A stretch of 64,000 nucleotides of DNA, taken from the NCBI RefSeq assembly GCF_009793335.1, contig NZ_WING01000001.1:3472001-3536000 (forward strand). Direction: 5' to 3'. The translations under genes were made by a program, and so were the position numbers. The stretch's first letter is position 1. Every line of letters starts with the position of its first letter. This DNA comes from Actinomadura sp. J1-007. Lineage in GTDB: Bacteria; Actinomycetota; Actinomycetes; Streptosporangiales; Streptosporangiaceae. The notes beneath the pieces are model-generated. The model had not been told where the DNA came from, made no database searches, and worked only from the letters and a program-made list of their open reading frames with translations. Positions 8,969 through 16,341 of the stretch are shown here, piece by piece.

Positions 8969-10006
8969 ATGTGGACGGTCGTTCTGTGCATGGCGGTTTG
9001 TGGCTTCCTCTTGCCGAAGGAGGCGCCCTCCGCCACTACCAGGCTGGCGAGGCAGCTCCCCGAGCGCGGATCACCGAGACACGCTGCGCTCCCGAGATGG
9101 CGTCGCTGGCTTCCCAGGCGTAGCCGCGCACGTCCGGAGAGCGGGGCAGCGAAAAGCGGTCATGGGTTAGACGGCGGGGAGAGACAGAAAAGGCCGCCTC
9201 CGCGTTCCGGGCCTGGCTCAGGGCATGTTCAGGGCAGTGGGCCGTACACGACCGTCCGTGTGCGAGGCGTAGCCAGGGCTCCGACCACGCAAGCAGGGGC
9301 TAAGCCTGCGCGCCTTGCGTCGGAAGTGGCTATCGGCGACGTGCTGCAAGGGCATGCCCATGGCGCCGGCGGACGCTCGGTGTCGAACGACAAGGGCGGG
9401 CGCGAGCTGCTTCTGCGCCGTACTGCGGCGGTCGCCGTCGGGGCCTTGTGCGTGATCGTCCTGGGCGGTCTCACGGGGTGGACGGTAGGAGGTGTGGCCG
9501 CGTTCGTGGTCTGGCGTTCGTTCGGACGCCTCGGCCGCGCGGAGCAGCGGCGGAGACAGGCGCGCCTCGTCGCGGACCTCCCGGTCGCCGTCGATCTTCT
9601 GGCCGCGTGCCTGCGTGGCGGAACGCCGTGGGCCGAGGCGGTGGAGGCGGTCGCCACCGCGGTCGGCGGTCCGCTCGGCGATGAACTGAAGGGTGTGGCG
9701 ACGCAGATCCGCCTCGGTGCGGATCCGGCCGCAGCCTGGCTCACGTTGGCGGATGAGCCGATGCTGGCGCCGCTGGCCCGCACGGCGGTCCGAGCCGCCT
9801 CCAGCGGTTCCGGTCTGGCGCCGTCCCTCGCGCGCCTTGCGCGGGATCAGCGGCGCACGGCCCGTACTTCTGCGGAGAAGAGGGCACGTGCTGCGGGCGT
9901 GCGGGCGATCGCGCCTCTCGGTCTGTGCTTTCTGCCCGCGTTCGTCCTGCTGGGGCTGGTTCCGGCGATCGCCGGAATCGCCGCGACCCTCTTCGTGCCC
10001 TGGTGA
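8969..10006 (+). CDS. tadC: Tad pilus inner-membrane platform protein TadC
   Basis: 345 residues if translation begins at the ATG after AAAGGACGG. That start gives an N-terminal membrane segment (about 1-16), as expected for actinobacterial TadC. An unusually long, poorly conserved Arg/Gly/Pro-rich linker (about 20-150) then leads to the T2SSF core: two membrane helices (about 152-180), RLVADLPVAVDLLAACLRGGTPWAEA (about 197-222), and a C-terminal hydrophobic stretch (about 310-345). The core is unmistakable. The linker shares the low-complexity character of the neighbouring intergenic DNA and may have grown by the same process. A later internal start cannot be excluded. Confidence 0.85.
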   Translation: MWTVVLCMAVCGFLLPKEAPSATTRLARQLPERGSPRHAALPRWRRWLPRRSRARPESGAAKSGHGLDGGERQKRPPPRSGPGSGHVQGSGPYTTVRVRGVARAPTTQAGAKPARLASEVAIGDVLQGHAHGAGGRSVSNDKGGRELLLRRTAAVAVGALCVIVLGGLTGWTVGGVAAFVVWRSFGRLGRAEQRRRQARLVADLPVAVDLLAACLRGGTPWAEAVEAVATAVGGPLGDELKGVATQIRLGADPAAAWLTLADEPMLAPLARTAVRAASSGSGLAPSLARLARDQRRTARTSAEKRARAAGVRAIAPLGLCFLPAFVLLGLVPAIAGIAATLFVPW

Positions 10007-10009
10007 GGG

Positions 10010-10022
10010 TTATCCCCAGAAC
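10010..10022 (+). promoter_or_regulatory. TTATCCCCAGAAC motif before the pilin gene
   Basis: This 13-mer lies between tadC and the pilin gene and recurs exactly at 34877-34889, each time preceded by G and followed by a TTCGA-containing stretch. It differs from a DnaA box by one base (TTATCCCCA). Role unknown. Confidence 0.25.
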
Positions 10023-10103
10023 GAGATTCGAATGGTGTGCGGATTCGGGACGCCGCACGCTGGAGATCGGGCGTCGACGGACGCCGAACACAAGGAGGAA
10101 CGG

Positions 10104-10298
10104 ATGCGCGCGATGAAGACGGTGATGCGGAGATGGCGCGAAGGCACCAGGGACCTGGGGATGTCCACCGCCGAGTACGCGGTCGGCACGATCGCCGCGG
10201 CCGCCTTCGCCGGCCTGCTCTACAAGATCGTAACCAGCTCGGAGGTGAGAACCCTGCTGTTAGGGATCATCAAGAAGGCCCTGCAACTCGCGGGCTGA
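10104..10298 (+). CDS. Flp-type pilin, DUF4244 family
   Basis: 64 residues, ATG start with a strong AAGGAGGAA site. A short charged leader is followed at residues 19-25 by G-MSTAEY, the class III (type IV pilin-like) processing site with Glu at +5, then a single hydrophobic helix AVGTIAAAAFAGLLYKIV and a short tail. DUF4244 proteins are the standard small pilin of actinobacterial tad loci. After leader removal by a prepilin peptidase they would polymerise into the thin pilus. No TadV/CpaA-type peptidase gene is in this window, so processing needs an enzyme encoded elsewhere. Confidence 0.93.
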   Translation: MRAMKTVMRRWREGTRDLGMSTAEYAVGTIAAAAFAGLLYKIVTSSEVRTLLLGIIKKALQLAG

Positions 10299-10302
10299 CC
10301 AC

Positions 10303-10466
10303 GCGAGCCGGGTTGCCCGCGCGCGTCAGATGGGCCTGGCTGTCCGCTCGTGCCGGGCTGGTCGCGCGGACCGGGCCTGGCGGGCTGACCGCGCACGCCA
10401 AGTGTGCCGGGCTGACTGTGAGGGCCGGGCTGGTCGCGCGGGCCAGACAGGCCGGACGGGCCGGGC
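10303..10466. repeat. Degenerate GCCGGGCTGGTCGCGCGG repeats
   Basis: Between the pilin and tadE coding parts the words GCCGGGCTGGTCGCGCGG, CGGGCTGACCGCGCACGCC, GCCGGGCTGACTGTGAGG and GCCGGGCTGGTCGCGCGG recur about every 35-45 bases. The last copy overlaps the probable leader codons of tadE, so repeat growth reaches into the gene. Confidence 0.6.
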
Positions 10467-10816
10467 GTGACCAGGGCATGGCCACGGTGGAGATCGCCGT
10501 GGCCCTGCCCGCCCTGGTCCTGATCACCGTGGTCGCGCTCTGGGGTGTCACCCTCGCGTCCGTACAGCTCACCTGCACGGACGTCGCCCGCACGGGCGCA
10601 CGGGCGGCGGCGCGCGGCGAGTCCCTTACCGCTGTCCGTGAGATGGCGGCCAAGGCCCTCCCGCCGGGTGCGACGGTCAAGGTGCATCGGGACGCGGCGG
10701 CGGTACGGGTCGAAGTCTCGGTGCCGGTCCGCGCTCCGGCTCCGAGCGGCCTCCCGCCGCTGACGGTCACCGCGCACGCGACCACCGCGACCGAGCCAGG
10801 GGTGGACAGCAAATGA
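10418..10816 (+). CDS. tadE: TadE-like minor pilin
   Basis: 132 residues from GTG at 10418; the start is uncertain because the frame is open upstream and no clear ribosome site is visible. The GTG is chosen because it leaves a 20-residue basic leader before the processing site DQG-MATVEIAVALP, which fits pseudopilin leaders. An ATG start at 10478 would leave no leader. After the site come one membrane helix (ALPALVLITVVALWGVTLA) and an outside domain with TDVARTGARAAARGE and a beta-rich tail. TadE proteins are minor pilins or assembly factors exposed outside the membrane. Confidence 0.82.
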   Translation: MRAGLVARARQAGRAGRDQGMATVEIAVALPALVLITVVALWGVTLASVQLTCTDVARTGARAAARGESLTAVREMAAKALPPGATVKVHRDAAAVRVEVSVPVRAPAPSGLPPLTVTAHATTATEPGVDSK

Positions 10817-11417
10817 CGGCCTGGGAGTGGACGGTGAATGAAGCGTCGCTCGCTTCGCACCCCGTCACCTCCGAGTCCGCACAGCGCGTTGCTCATGCCC
10901 TCCGCGTTCGGGCTTCCGCGTTCGGGCTTCGGGTTCCGGGTTCCGCGTTCCGGGCTTCGGGTTCCGGGCTTCGGGTTCCGGGTTCCGGGTTCCGGGCTCC
11001 GGGCTCCGGGTTCCGCGGTCCGGGCCTCGCGGTCCGGGCCTCGCGTTCCGGGCCTCGCGTTCCGGGCCTCGCGTTCCGGGCCCCGCGTTCCGGGCCCCGC
11101 GTTCGGGCGCCGGGCCCCGCGGTCCTGGCTCCGGGTTCCGGGGTCCGGGCCCCGCGTTCCGCGGTCCGGGCCCCGCGTTCCGCGGTCCGCGTTCTGCGGT
11201 CGCGGTCCGGGTGATCGTCAAGCGGGACGTACGGATCGCCTCGTCGGGTGGATGACGACGGTCCGCTTTGAGCTGCGAGCTGAGCGGCACGATCTGCCCG
11301 GCTGGGAGTTCCGTGGGCCGGTGGGCGGGCTGTTGCTGTGGGTGTGGACGGCGCGGGGTGAGTGCGCGAGAGCTGGCTCGGTGGTGGCGGTGAGGACGTT
11401 CGAGAGGAGGCGAGGAG
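10817..11417. other. Gap between tadE and the TadE/F-like gene, filled by repeats
   Basis: About 600 bases with no supportable gene. More than half is the minisatellite listed separately. The last 200 bases have normal composition and end in a ribosome site (GAGAGGAGGCGAGG) for the following gene. Confidence 0.6.
10880..11215. repeat. TTCCGGG/TTCGGGC minisatellite between tadE and the next tad gene
   Basis: About 330 bases built almost wholly from 6-9-base units such as GGGTTCCG, GGGCTTCG, GGGCCTCGCGTTCC and GGGCCCCGCGTTCC. In places the order is strict (GTTCCGGGCCTCGC three times in a row near 11045-11090, then the CCCC form). All three plus frames stay open for much of it and read as Arg/Val/Pro/Gly or Ser/Gly/Phe periodic peptides. 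I treat it as non-coding because no signal peptide or ribosome site precedes them. Confidence 0.8.
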
Positions 11418-11791
11418 ATGAGGCTGCGGTTAGGGGATGATCGCGGATCGGGAACGGTGTGGACGGCGGCGTTCATGGCGGTCGTCTGGCTCGCCGCGAC
11501 GACGGCGATGGCGGTGGGAGCCGTACGTGCGGCACGGCACAAGGCCGACTCGGCGGCGGACCTGGCCGCGCTGGCCGCAGCAGGACATGTGGGAGAAGGA
11601 GCGGGCGGCGCGTGCAGGAGAGCGGCCGCGATCGCGACCGGTTCGGGGGACGGCTGTCGGTTTGTTCGGTGCGTGGCAGGATCGTCGACGTGACCGTGAC
11701 GATGGTGCTGGACGCGCCGTTCGGGGCCGGTGTGCTCCGTGTGGTTTCTCAGGCCAGGGCTGGTCCGGTGGGCGCGGACGGCGTAGGGTGA
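11418..11791 (+). CDS. TadE/F-like pilus protein, frame broken once in a G run
   Basis: The frame from ATG 11418 begins MRLRLGDDRGSGTVWTAAFM, a short leader plus DRGSGTVW and a membrane helix, typical of the helicase/secretion-neighbourhood TadE-like family found after tadE. It continues ARHKADSAADLAALAAAGHVGEGAGGACRRAAAIA, the family core, then ends early at 11693. Adding one G to the run at 11645-11649 joins it to GGRLSVCSVRGRIVDVTVT and so on, the expected family C-terminus, ending at 11791 and giving about 124 residues. The gene is therefore probably intact in the cell and miscalled here; a real mutation is the alternative. Confidence 0.72.
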
Positions 11792-12038
11792 CTCATTGCA
11801 CCCATTGTCAATAAGGTGCGCGGAGAGATGAAGGAGTCTCGTGGCCTGCTACCTCTTTGTCACCTTCCTGTGACTTTTACTACCGAGTGGTACGTTACGC
11901 TGCCGTAAGCCCACAGTTATCTCTCGACACGGTGGCTACTACAGCCCCTCGCCCCCGCGGCCGACCAGACCCTCGCTGGACCGGCGGACGGAACGAGCAG
12001 AGCGCTGGCGGCAGATCGTCCGATGAAGGGATTGAACC

Positions 12039-13402
12039 GTGACGATGATTCGCAGGATCGGTGCAGTCGCGCTAGCCGCACCCCTTGCGATGAGCGTTCC
12101 GATTCTGGGCGCTGCCATGCCCGCCGACGCCGCGAGCGCCGGGATCACCAGCCCCGGCAACAACGCGTCGGTCACCCACGGCACGTCAGTGCGCGTCACC
12201 GCAAGCACCGGGCGGGGGGAATGGCGCTTGCTGGTCGCCCCTGTCGGCGGCTCCGCAAACATCGCCGCCAGTAAGAGCGGAGGGAGCAAGACCCTCAGCG
12301 GTTACGCGACGATCGAGAACAACGGTAGCTACTCGGTGAAGCTTCAGTACAAGATGCTTCTCATCGGGTGGATAGACAAAGACACCCAGACTTTTCGCGT
12401 TCGCGTGCCCCCGCGACGCCGAGTGGCCTGTCCGCGAGTGCTTCGAAGGGTAAGCTCACCGTTCGCTGGAACCGGGGTCTGGAGAACGACCTCAGGGGAT
12501 ACAAGGTCAGCGCGGGATCTGGGCGTTCCAAGAGTGGGAGCGCGGGGAGCCTGTGCTCGGGGACGAGTTGCTCCGCGAGCTTCAGCCTGCCCTCCAGCGT
12601 CACCGGCACGGTTCCTGTGAGCGTGCGTGCGCAGCGGTCCAACGGCGCGGGCGGTTCGCTCTACTCGTCGTCCGCTTCCACGCACGTGTCGATCGCCGGT
12701 GGTTCGACGGCTCCTCCGCCTTCGTCCTCGGTGCCGCCGTCGTACCCCTCGGGCAGCACGCCTCCCGGCGCGACCACGCCGCTGACGCCGTTCAACAACG
12801 AGTCTCCGGTCACCCTGCCGTCCGTTCAGCCCAACGGCGCTACGCCCGGCTTCACCTATCCGACGCCCCAGGTCGCGAACCAGACCAAGCCCCGGGCCGA
12901 GAACATGGCGGCGACCGACCGCTTGCAGTGGAGCAAGAGCATCGGCATCGCGCTGATTCTGCTGATCGTCGCCGCGCACCTGGGGACCTGGACGCGCCAC
13001 CTGCGCGTGTCCCAGGCAGGGGTGAGCCGCAAGGGGATGGCAGCGCGGATCGCGCGTAGCGGCAGCGGTCGTACTCGTGTGCGCAAGGCGCGCGAGCACA
13101 TCGCTCGTGCCGAGGCCATCGCGAAGTCGCCCGTCAATCTTGAGAAGGCCGGCGTGAAGAAGGCCCGTTCCGGCGACACGGCGGTCCTTGACGCTCCTGT
13201 CTCGCCGAAGCAGGCCAACGGCGCGAACGGGAAGGTCGGACGTCGGCCGGCGACGTTGGGTAAGCGTTCCTCCGGTACGTCTGGTGTGAACGTGCGGATC
13301 GGTCCGTCTGGCGCTCCCGCCGCGGCCGAGCAGCGCGACCTCAAGGGAAACCGCGCCGCTACGGCACGTTCTCGCCGGGGTGCCCGCCGCCGCACAGGCT
13401 GA
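12039..13402 (+). CDS. Secreted, membrane-anchored FN3-domain surface protein, frame broken once in a C run
   Basis: Corrected length about 454 residues. The first frame (GTG 12039 or ATG 12045) has a signal peptide (about 1-33, ending PADAASA) and an Ig-like domain. At the C run 12408-12412 the frame must shift; one added C gives RVRVPPATPSGLSA, joining smoothly to a fibronectin type III domain (residues about 125-220), a Ser/Pro-rich stalk, a membrane helix (SIGIALILLIVAAHLGTW) and a very basic cytoplasmic tail of about 120 residues. It follows the tad genes on the same strand by about 250 bases. A pilus-linked adhesin or anchor is plausible but inferred. The Lys/Arg-rich tail could bind nucleic acid or lipids. 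Confidence 0.75.
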
Positions 13403-13903
13403 CCGAACGTCAACCGTTTCCGTCTCCTTCCAGTACGGGGGCGGGCGCCTCGTTGCAGGCTGTGGCGATATGGGAGCTGCCTGGTCGGTTGTGAGGGCTT
13501 TCGCGCCGTGCACCGTCCGCTAAAGCATGGCCTTACGCGCGCCAGTCAGTGACTGTCGGCGCGCGCGGCGCGTGCAAGGGGCTAGGCGAGCTGTCTTGGT
13601 GACTGGGCGTTTTTCGCGGCGGCGCGCTGACCCCGCAGTGGGGAGTGAGGCTGGTGCGACATCGCTGCACGCTAAGTCCGCCGTCTTTCGCACCATCCCA
13701 GCCGGGCAGGGCCGGTCGGGCAGGGGAGTTGAGTGGCGTTCGCCGGGTGGCGTAGGGCAGTGGCAATGGCCCGTGGTGCTGGGGGCGGCAACAGTCTGGT
13801 GGTGTAAGGCAGGTGGCCACGGCCTGGTGGCGAAGGCTCGGTGGCGCTGGGCGGGGACCGTTGGGGGGTGGCGGGGGGATCGGGGTGGGGGGAAGGTGGG
13901 GGG
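13403..13903. other. Intergenic stretch ending in a G-run tract
   Basis: About 500 bases with no gene I can support. The last 43 bases (13861-13903) consist of five long G runs and hold the only possible ribosome site of the following gene; see the separate entry. Confidence 0.55.
13863..13903 (+). promoter_or_regulatory. G-quadruplex-capable tract covering the ribosome site of the epimerase-like gene
   Basis: Runs of 6, 6, 4, 6 and 6 G residues, separated by 1-5 bases, lie on the coding strand and end directly at the ATG at 13904. In mRNA this could fold into a very stable G-quadruplex that hides the start. The GGAAGG between the last two runs is the likely ribosome site. Confidence 0.5.
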
Positions 13904-14689
13904 ATGAGCTTGGGGACTGTGGTTCTTACTGGGGCGGCTGGACGGGTTGGGGCGGTTCTGCGGGAGCCGTTGGGGCGGGTTGTGCGGCGGCTCGTTCTCG
14001 TTGATCGGGTGGAGATGAGCGCGCGGGGGACGAACGAGGAGGTGCGGCAGGGGGCGGTCGAGGGCGTTGAGGATGCGATGCGCGTTGTGGAGGGGGCGGA
14101 CGCGATCGTGCATCTGGCCGGGGTGTCCGATGAGGCGCCGTTGGAGAGCCTTCTGGACGGCAACGTGCTCGGTACGCATCACATGCTGGAGGCTGCGCGG
14201 CGTACGGGGGTGCGGCGGGTGGTGCTGGCCAGCAGCAATCGGCTGACCGGGTTCTATCCGGCCGATCAGGAGGTGTCCGTTGACATGCCCGTACGGCCCG
14301 ATGGGTTGTACGGGGTCAGCAAGGCGGCCGTGGAGGCGCTCGGGCGGTTGTACGCGGACAAGTTCGGGACGGAGGTGGTGTGCCTGCGGATCGGGAGCAT
14401 GGAGGCGGAGCCGACGGAGCCGCGGCACCTGTCCACGTGGCTGAGCCCGCGGGACTGCGCCGGGTTCGTGGAGGCGGCGCTGACCGTGGAGGGCGTGGGG
14501 TTCCTGGCCGTTTACGCGGTGTCGGCGAACACGCGGAGGTTCTGGGAGCTGGACGAGCGGATCGGGTACGTGCCGCAGGACGACGCGGAACGGTTCGCGC
14601 CGGCTGAGGGGGCGTCCTTCGAGGGGCCGCAGGGCGGCGGTTTCGCGTCGGCCGAGTTCACGATCCGGCATGGGCGGCTCGGCGGCTGA
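13904..14689 (+). CDS. NAD-dependent epimerase/dehydratase, uronate dehydrogenase-like
   Basis: 261 residues from the ATG after GGAAGGTGGGGGG. It is a short Rossmann-fold member of the extended SDR superfamily. Seen: dinucleotide motif TGAAGRVG (about 9-16), IVHLAGVSDEAP, SSN, YGVSK with catalytic Tyr/Lys (about 138-142), and the downstream stretch RIGSMEAEPTEPRHLSTWLSPRD. The last strongly resembles the RIGS...P..RMLSTW region of uronate dehydrogenase (Udh), which oxidises glucuronate or galacturonate to the aldarate lactone. No other uronate genes are nearby. Substrate is inferred from this resemblance. Confidence 0.75.
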   Translation: MSLGTVVLTGAAGRVGAVLREPLGRVVRRLVLVDRVEMSARGTNEEVRQGAVEGVEDAMRVVEGADAIVHLAGVSDEAPLESLLDGNVLGTHHMLEAARRTGVRRVVLASSNRLTGFYPADQEVSVDMPVRPDGLYGVSKAAVEALGRLYADKFGTEVVCLRIGSMEAEPTEPRHLSTWLSPRDCAGFVEAALTVEGVGFLAVYAVSANTRRFWELDERIGYVPQDDAERFAPAEGASFEGPQGGGFASAEFTIRHGRLGG

Positions 14690-14766
14690 GGGGGCTGGCG
14701 ACCGGATTGTCCGCGGGTCTAGGCTCCCTTGCCAGCCCGGACGCCCACGGAGAGGGGACACTCCGC

Positions 14767-15147
14767 ATGATCTTCCTTGGTCTGGTGGTCGCGGTCGCCG
14801 CCGTCGCGGCGGGAGCGGCCGTCGTCATGGAGAACGACGGGGCGGTCCGGCTCAGCGCGTTCGGTGACACGGTGCCCGGCGTCACCGAGCAGTGGCAGGT
14901 GTTCATGGCGGGCGTGGTCGTCGCGATCGTGTTCATGGCGGGGGTGACGGTCGCGGCGTTCGGGTTCAGGCGGGCCGTGGGCGTTCGGCGTGAGCTGCGC
15001 GATCTGCGGGACGAGCGCGAGGAGTCGCTCCAGACGCTGGAGATGGAGCGGCGGAGGTTGCAGCAGGCGCTGGCGCAGGCGCGTCGCGGTGCGGTTGAGC
15101 CGCAGCCGACGGTGCCCGCGCAGCGGGTGGCGCCTCACTCCGGTTGA
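14767..15147 (+). CDS. LapA-like (DUF1049) small membrane protein
   Basis: 126 residues from ATG 14767, with GGAGAGGGG upstream. Two membrane helices (about 1-21 and 43-68) enclose a short loop, followed by a cytoplasmic charged coiled coil (RRELRDLRDEREESLQTLEMERRRLQQALAQ, about 75-105). This is the topology of LapA/YciM-partner proteins, which in proteobacteria act in envelope homeostasis; the actinobacterial role is not known. The last 13 bases overlap the 3' end of the convergent epoxide hydrolase gene. Confidence 0.7.
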   Translation: MIFLGLVVAVAAVAAGAAVVMENDGAVRLSAFGDTVPGVTEQWQVFMAGVVVAIVFMAGVTVAAFGFRRAVGVRRELRDLRDEREESLQTLEMERRRLQQALAQARRGAVEPQPTVPAQRVAPHSG

Positions 15148-16238
15148 ACGGCCTGGGCGAAGGCGCGCAGGTCCGCGGCGAAGAGGGCGGGCTGTTCGAA
15201 CGCGGCGAAGTGGCCGCCTCGGGGCTGTTCGGTCCAGCGGACGACGTTCCACTGGCGCTCGGCCCAGGAACGTGGCGAACGGGTTTTCTCATACGGGTAG
15301 AGGGCGATTCCCGTAGGGACTTCGACGCGGGCGTTCCATACGCGCGGATCCGAGCCGTACGACTCTGATTCGGCGTAGAGGCGTGCGGAGGACGTGGCGG
15401 TGCCCGTCAGCCAGTAGAGCATGGTGTTGTCGAGCAGGCGGTCCAGGGAGAACGGCAGGCCCTTCCGGGTATCGGACCACGTGTGGAACTTTTCCAGCAG
15501 CCATGCCGCGAGTCCTGCTGGGGAGTCTTCGAGGGCGGGACCGATGCTGTGGGGACGGGTGGCCTGCTGGATGTAGTAGCCCTGGTCCGCGCCGTAGACG
15601 CGTTCGTTGCGTTCCAGGGCGGCGCGTTCGGCGGCGGTGACGGGAGGAGGGTCGGTCGGCGGTACGGCCCAGGGGAAGTTGATGTGGACTCCCGTGAGGC
15701 GGTCGGGATGGGCCAGGCCGAGGTGGCGTACGACGAACGCGCCCCAGTCGCCGCCCTGCGCCAGGAAGCGGCGGTAGCCGAGCCCGGACATGAGGGCGGC
15801 GAACGCGTCGCCGATCGCCGGAACGTCGATCCCGCGCCGGGTGGTCGGGCCCGACAGGCCGAAACCGGGCATCGAAGGCAGGACGACGTGGAACGCGTCG
15901 TTCAGCAAGGGCAGGCAGTCGATGAACTCGATGACCGAGCCGGGCCAGCCGTGGCACAGCAGGAGCGGCATCGCGCGAGGGTTGCGGGACGGCACGTGGA
16001 AGGCGTGGACGGCCGGATCGGTCTCGGTGACGACCTGAGGCAGCTCGTTCAGCTCGGCTTCCGTCGAACGCCAGTCGTAGCGGTGGAGCCAGTGATGGAC
16101 GAGGTCGCGGAGCCACGGCTGAGGCGTTCCCCAGGCCCAGTCCTCGTCGGGAAGGGCCTGGCGGAACCTCGTCCGCTCCAGCCGGACGCGCAGATCGTCC
16201 AAGACGGCGTCACTCGTACTGATCCGGAAGGAACGCAT
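15135..16238 (-). CDS. Epoxide hydrolase, N-terminal EHN type
   Basis: 367 residues. An EHN domain (about 1-105) leads into an alpha/beta hydrolase fold. Seen: oxyanion motif HGWPGS (about 96-101), PGFGLSGP, nucleophile elbow QGGDWGA with catalytic Asp at about 164, lid Tyr residues, and the terminal RGGHFAAFE with the catalytic His. This is the soluble/microsomal epoxide hydrolase arrangement; the enzyme opens epoxides to diols, with the natural substrate unknown. It is monocistronic on the minus strand and converges on the LapA-like gene. Confidence 0.88.
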   Translation of the reverse strand: MRSFRISTSDAVLDDLRVRLERTRFRQALPDEDWAWGTPQPWLRDLVHHWLHRYDWRSTEAELNELPQVVTETDPAVHAFHVPSRNPRAMPLLLCHGWPGSVIEFIDCLPLLNDAFHVVLPSMPGFGLSGPTTRRGIDVPAIGDAFAALMSGLGYRRFLAQGGDWGAFVVRHLGLAHPDRLTGVHINFPWAVPPTDPPPVTAAERAALERNERVYGADQGYYIQQATRPHSIGPALEDSPAGLAAWLLEKFHTWSDTRKGLPFSLDRLLDNTMLYWLTGTATSSARLYAESESYGSDPRVWNARVEVPTGIALYPYEKTRSPRSWAERQWNVVRWTEQPRGGHFAAFEQPALFAADLRAFAQAVQPE

Positions 16239-16341
16239 GGGTCTCAGGGGTATCCGCTGCGGACAGCGCCGCCAAATAGACGGTCCGGCCAGGGAACGAC
16301 GCGTGCCGTGCAGCGCCGTCGCACCTGACTGGGGCAGGCGG

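Noticed and set aside
10023..10035. A T-loop-like GATTCGAAT suggesting a tRNA
   Set aside because: No acceptor stem, D arm or anticodon arm can be drawn around it.
10838..11440. A protein made of periodic Arg/Val/Pro/Gly repeats between tadE and the next gene
   Set aside because: Several frames are open through the minisatellite, so openness is no evidence; there is no signal peptide or convincing ribosome site.
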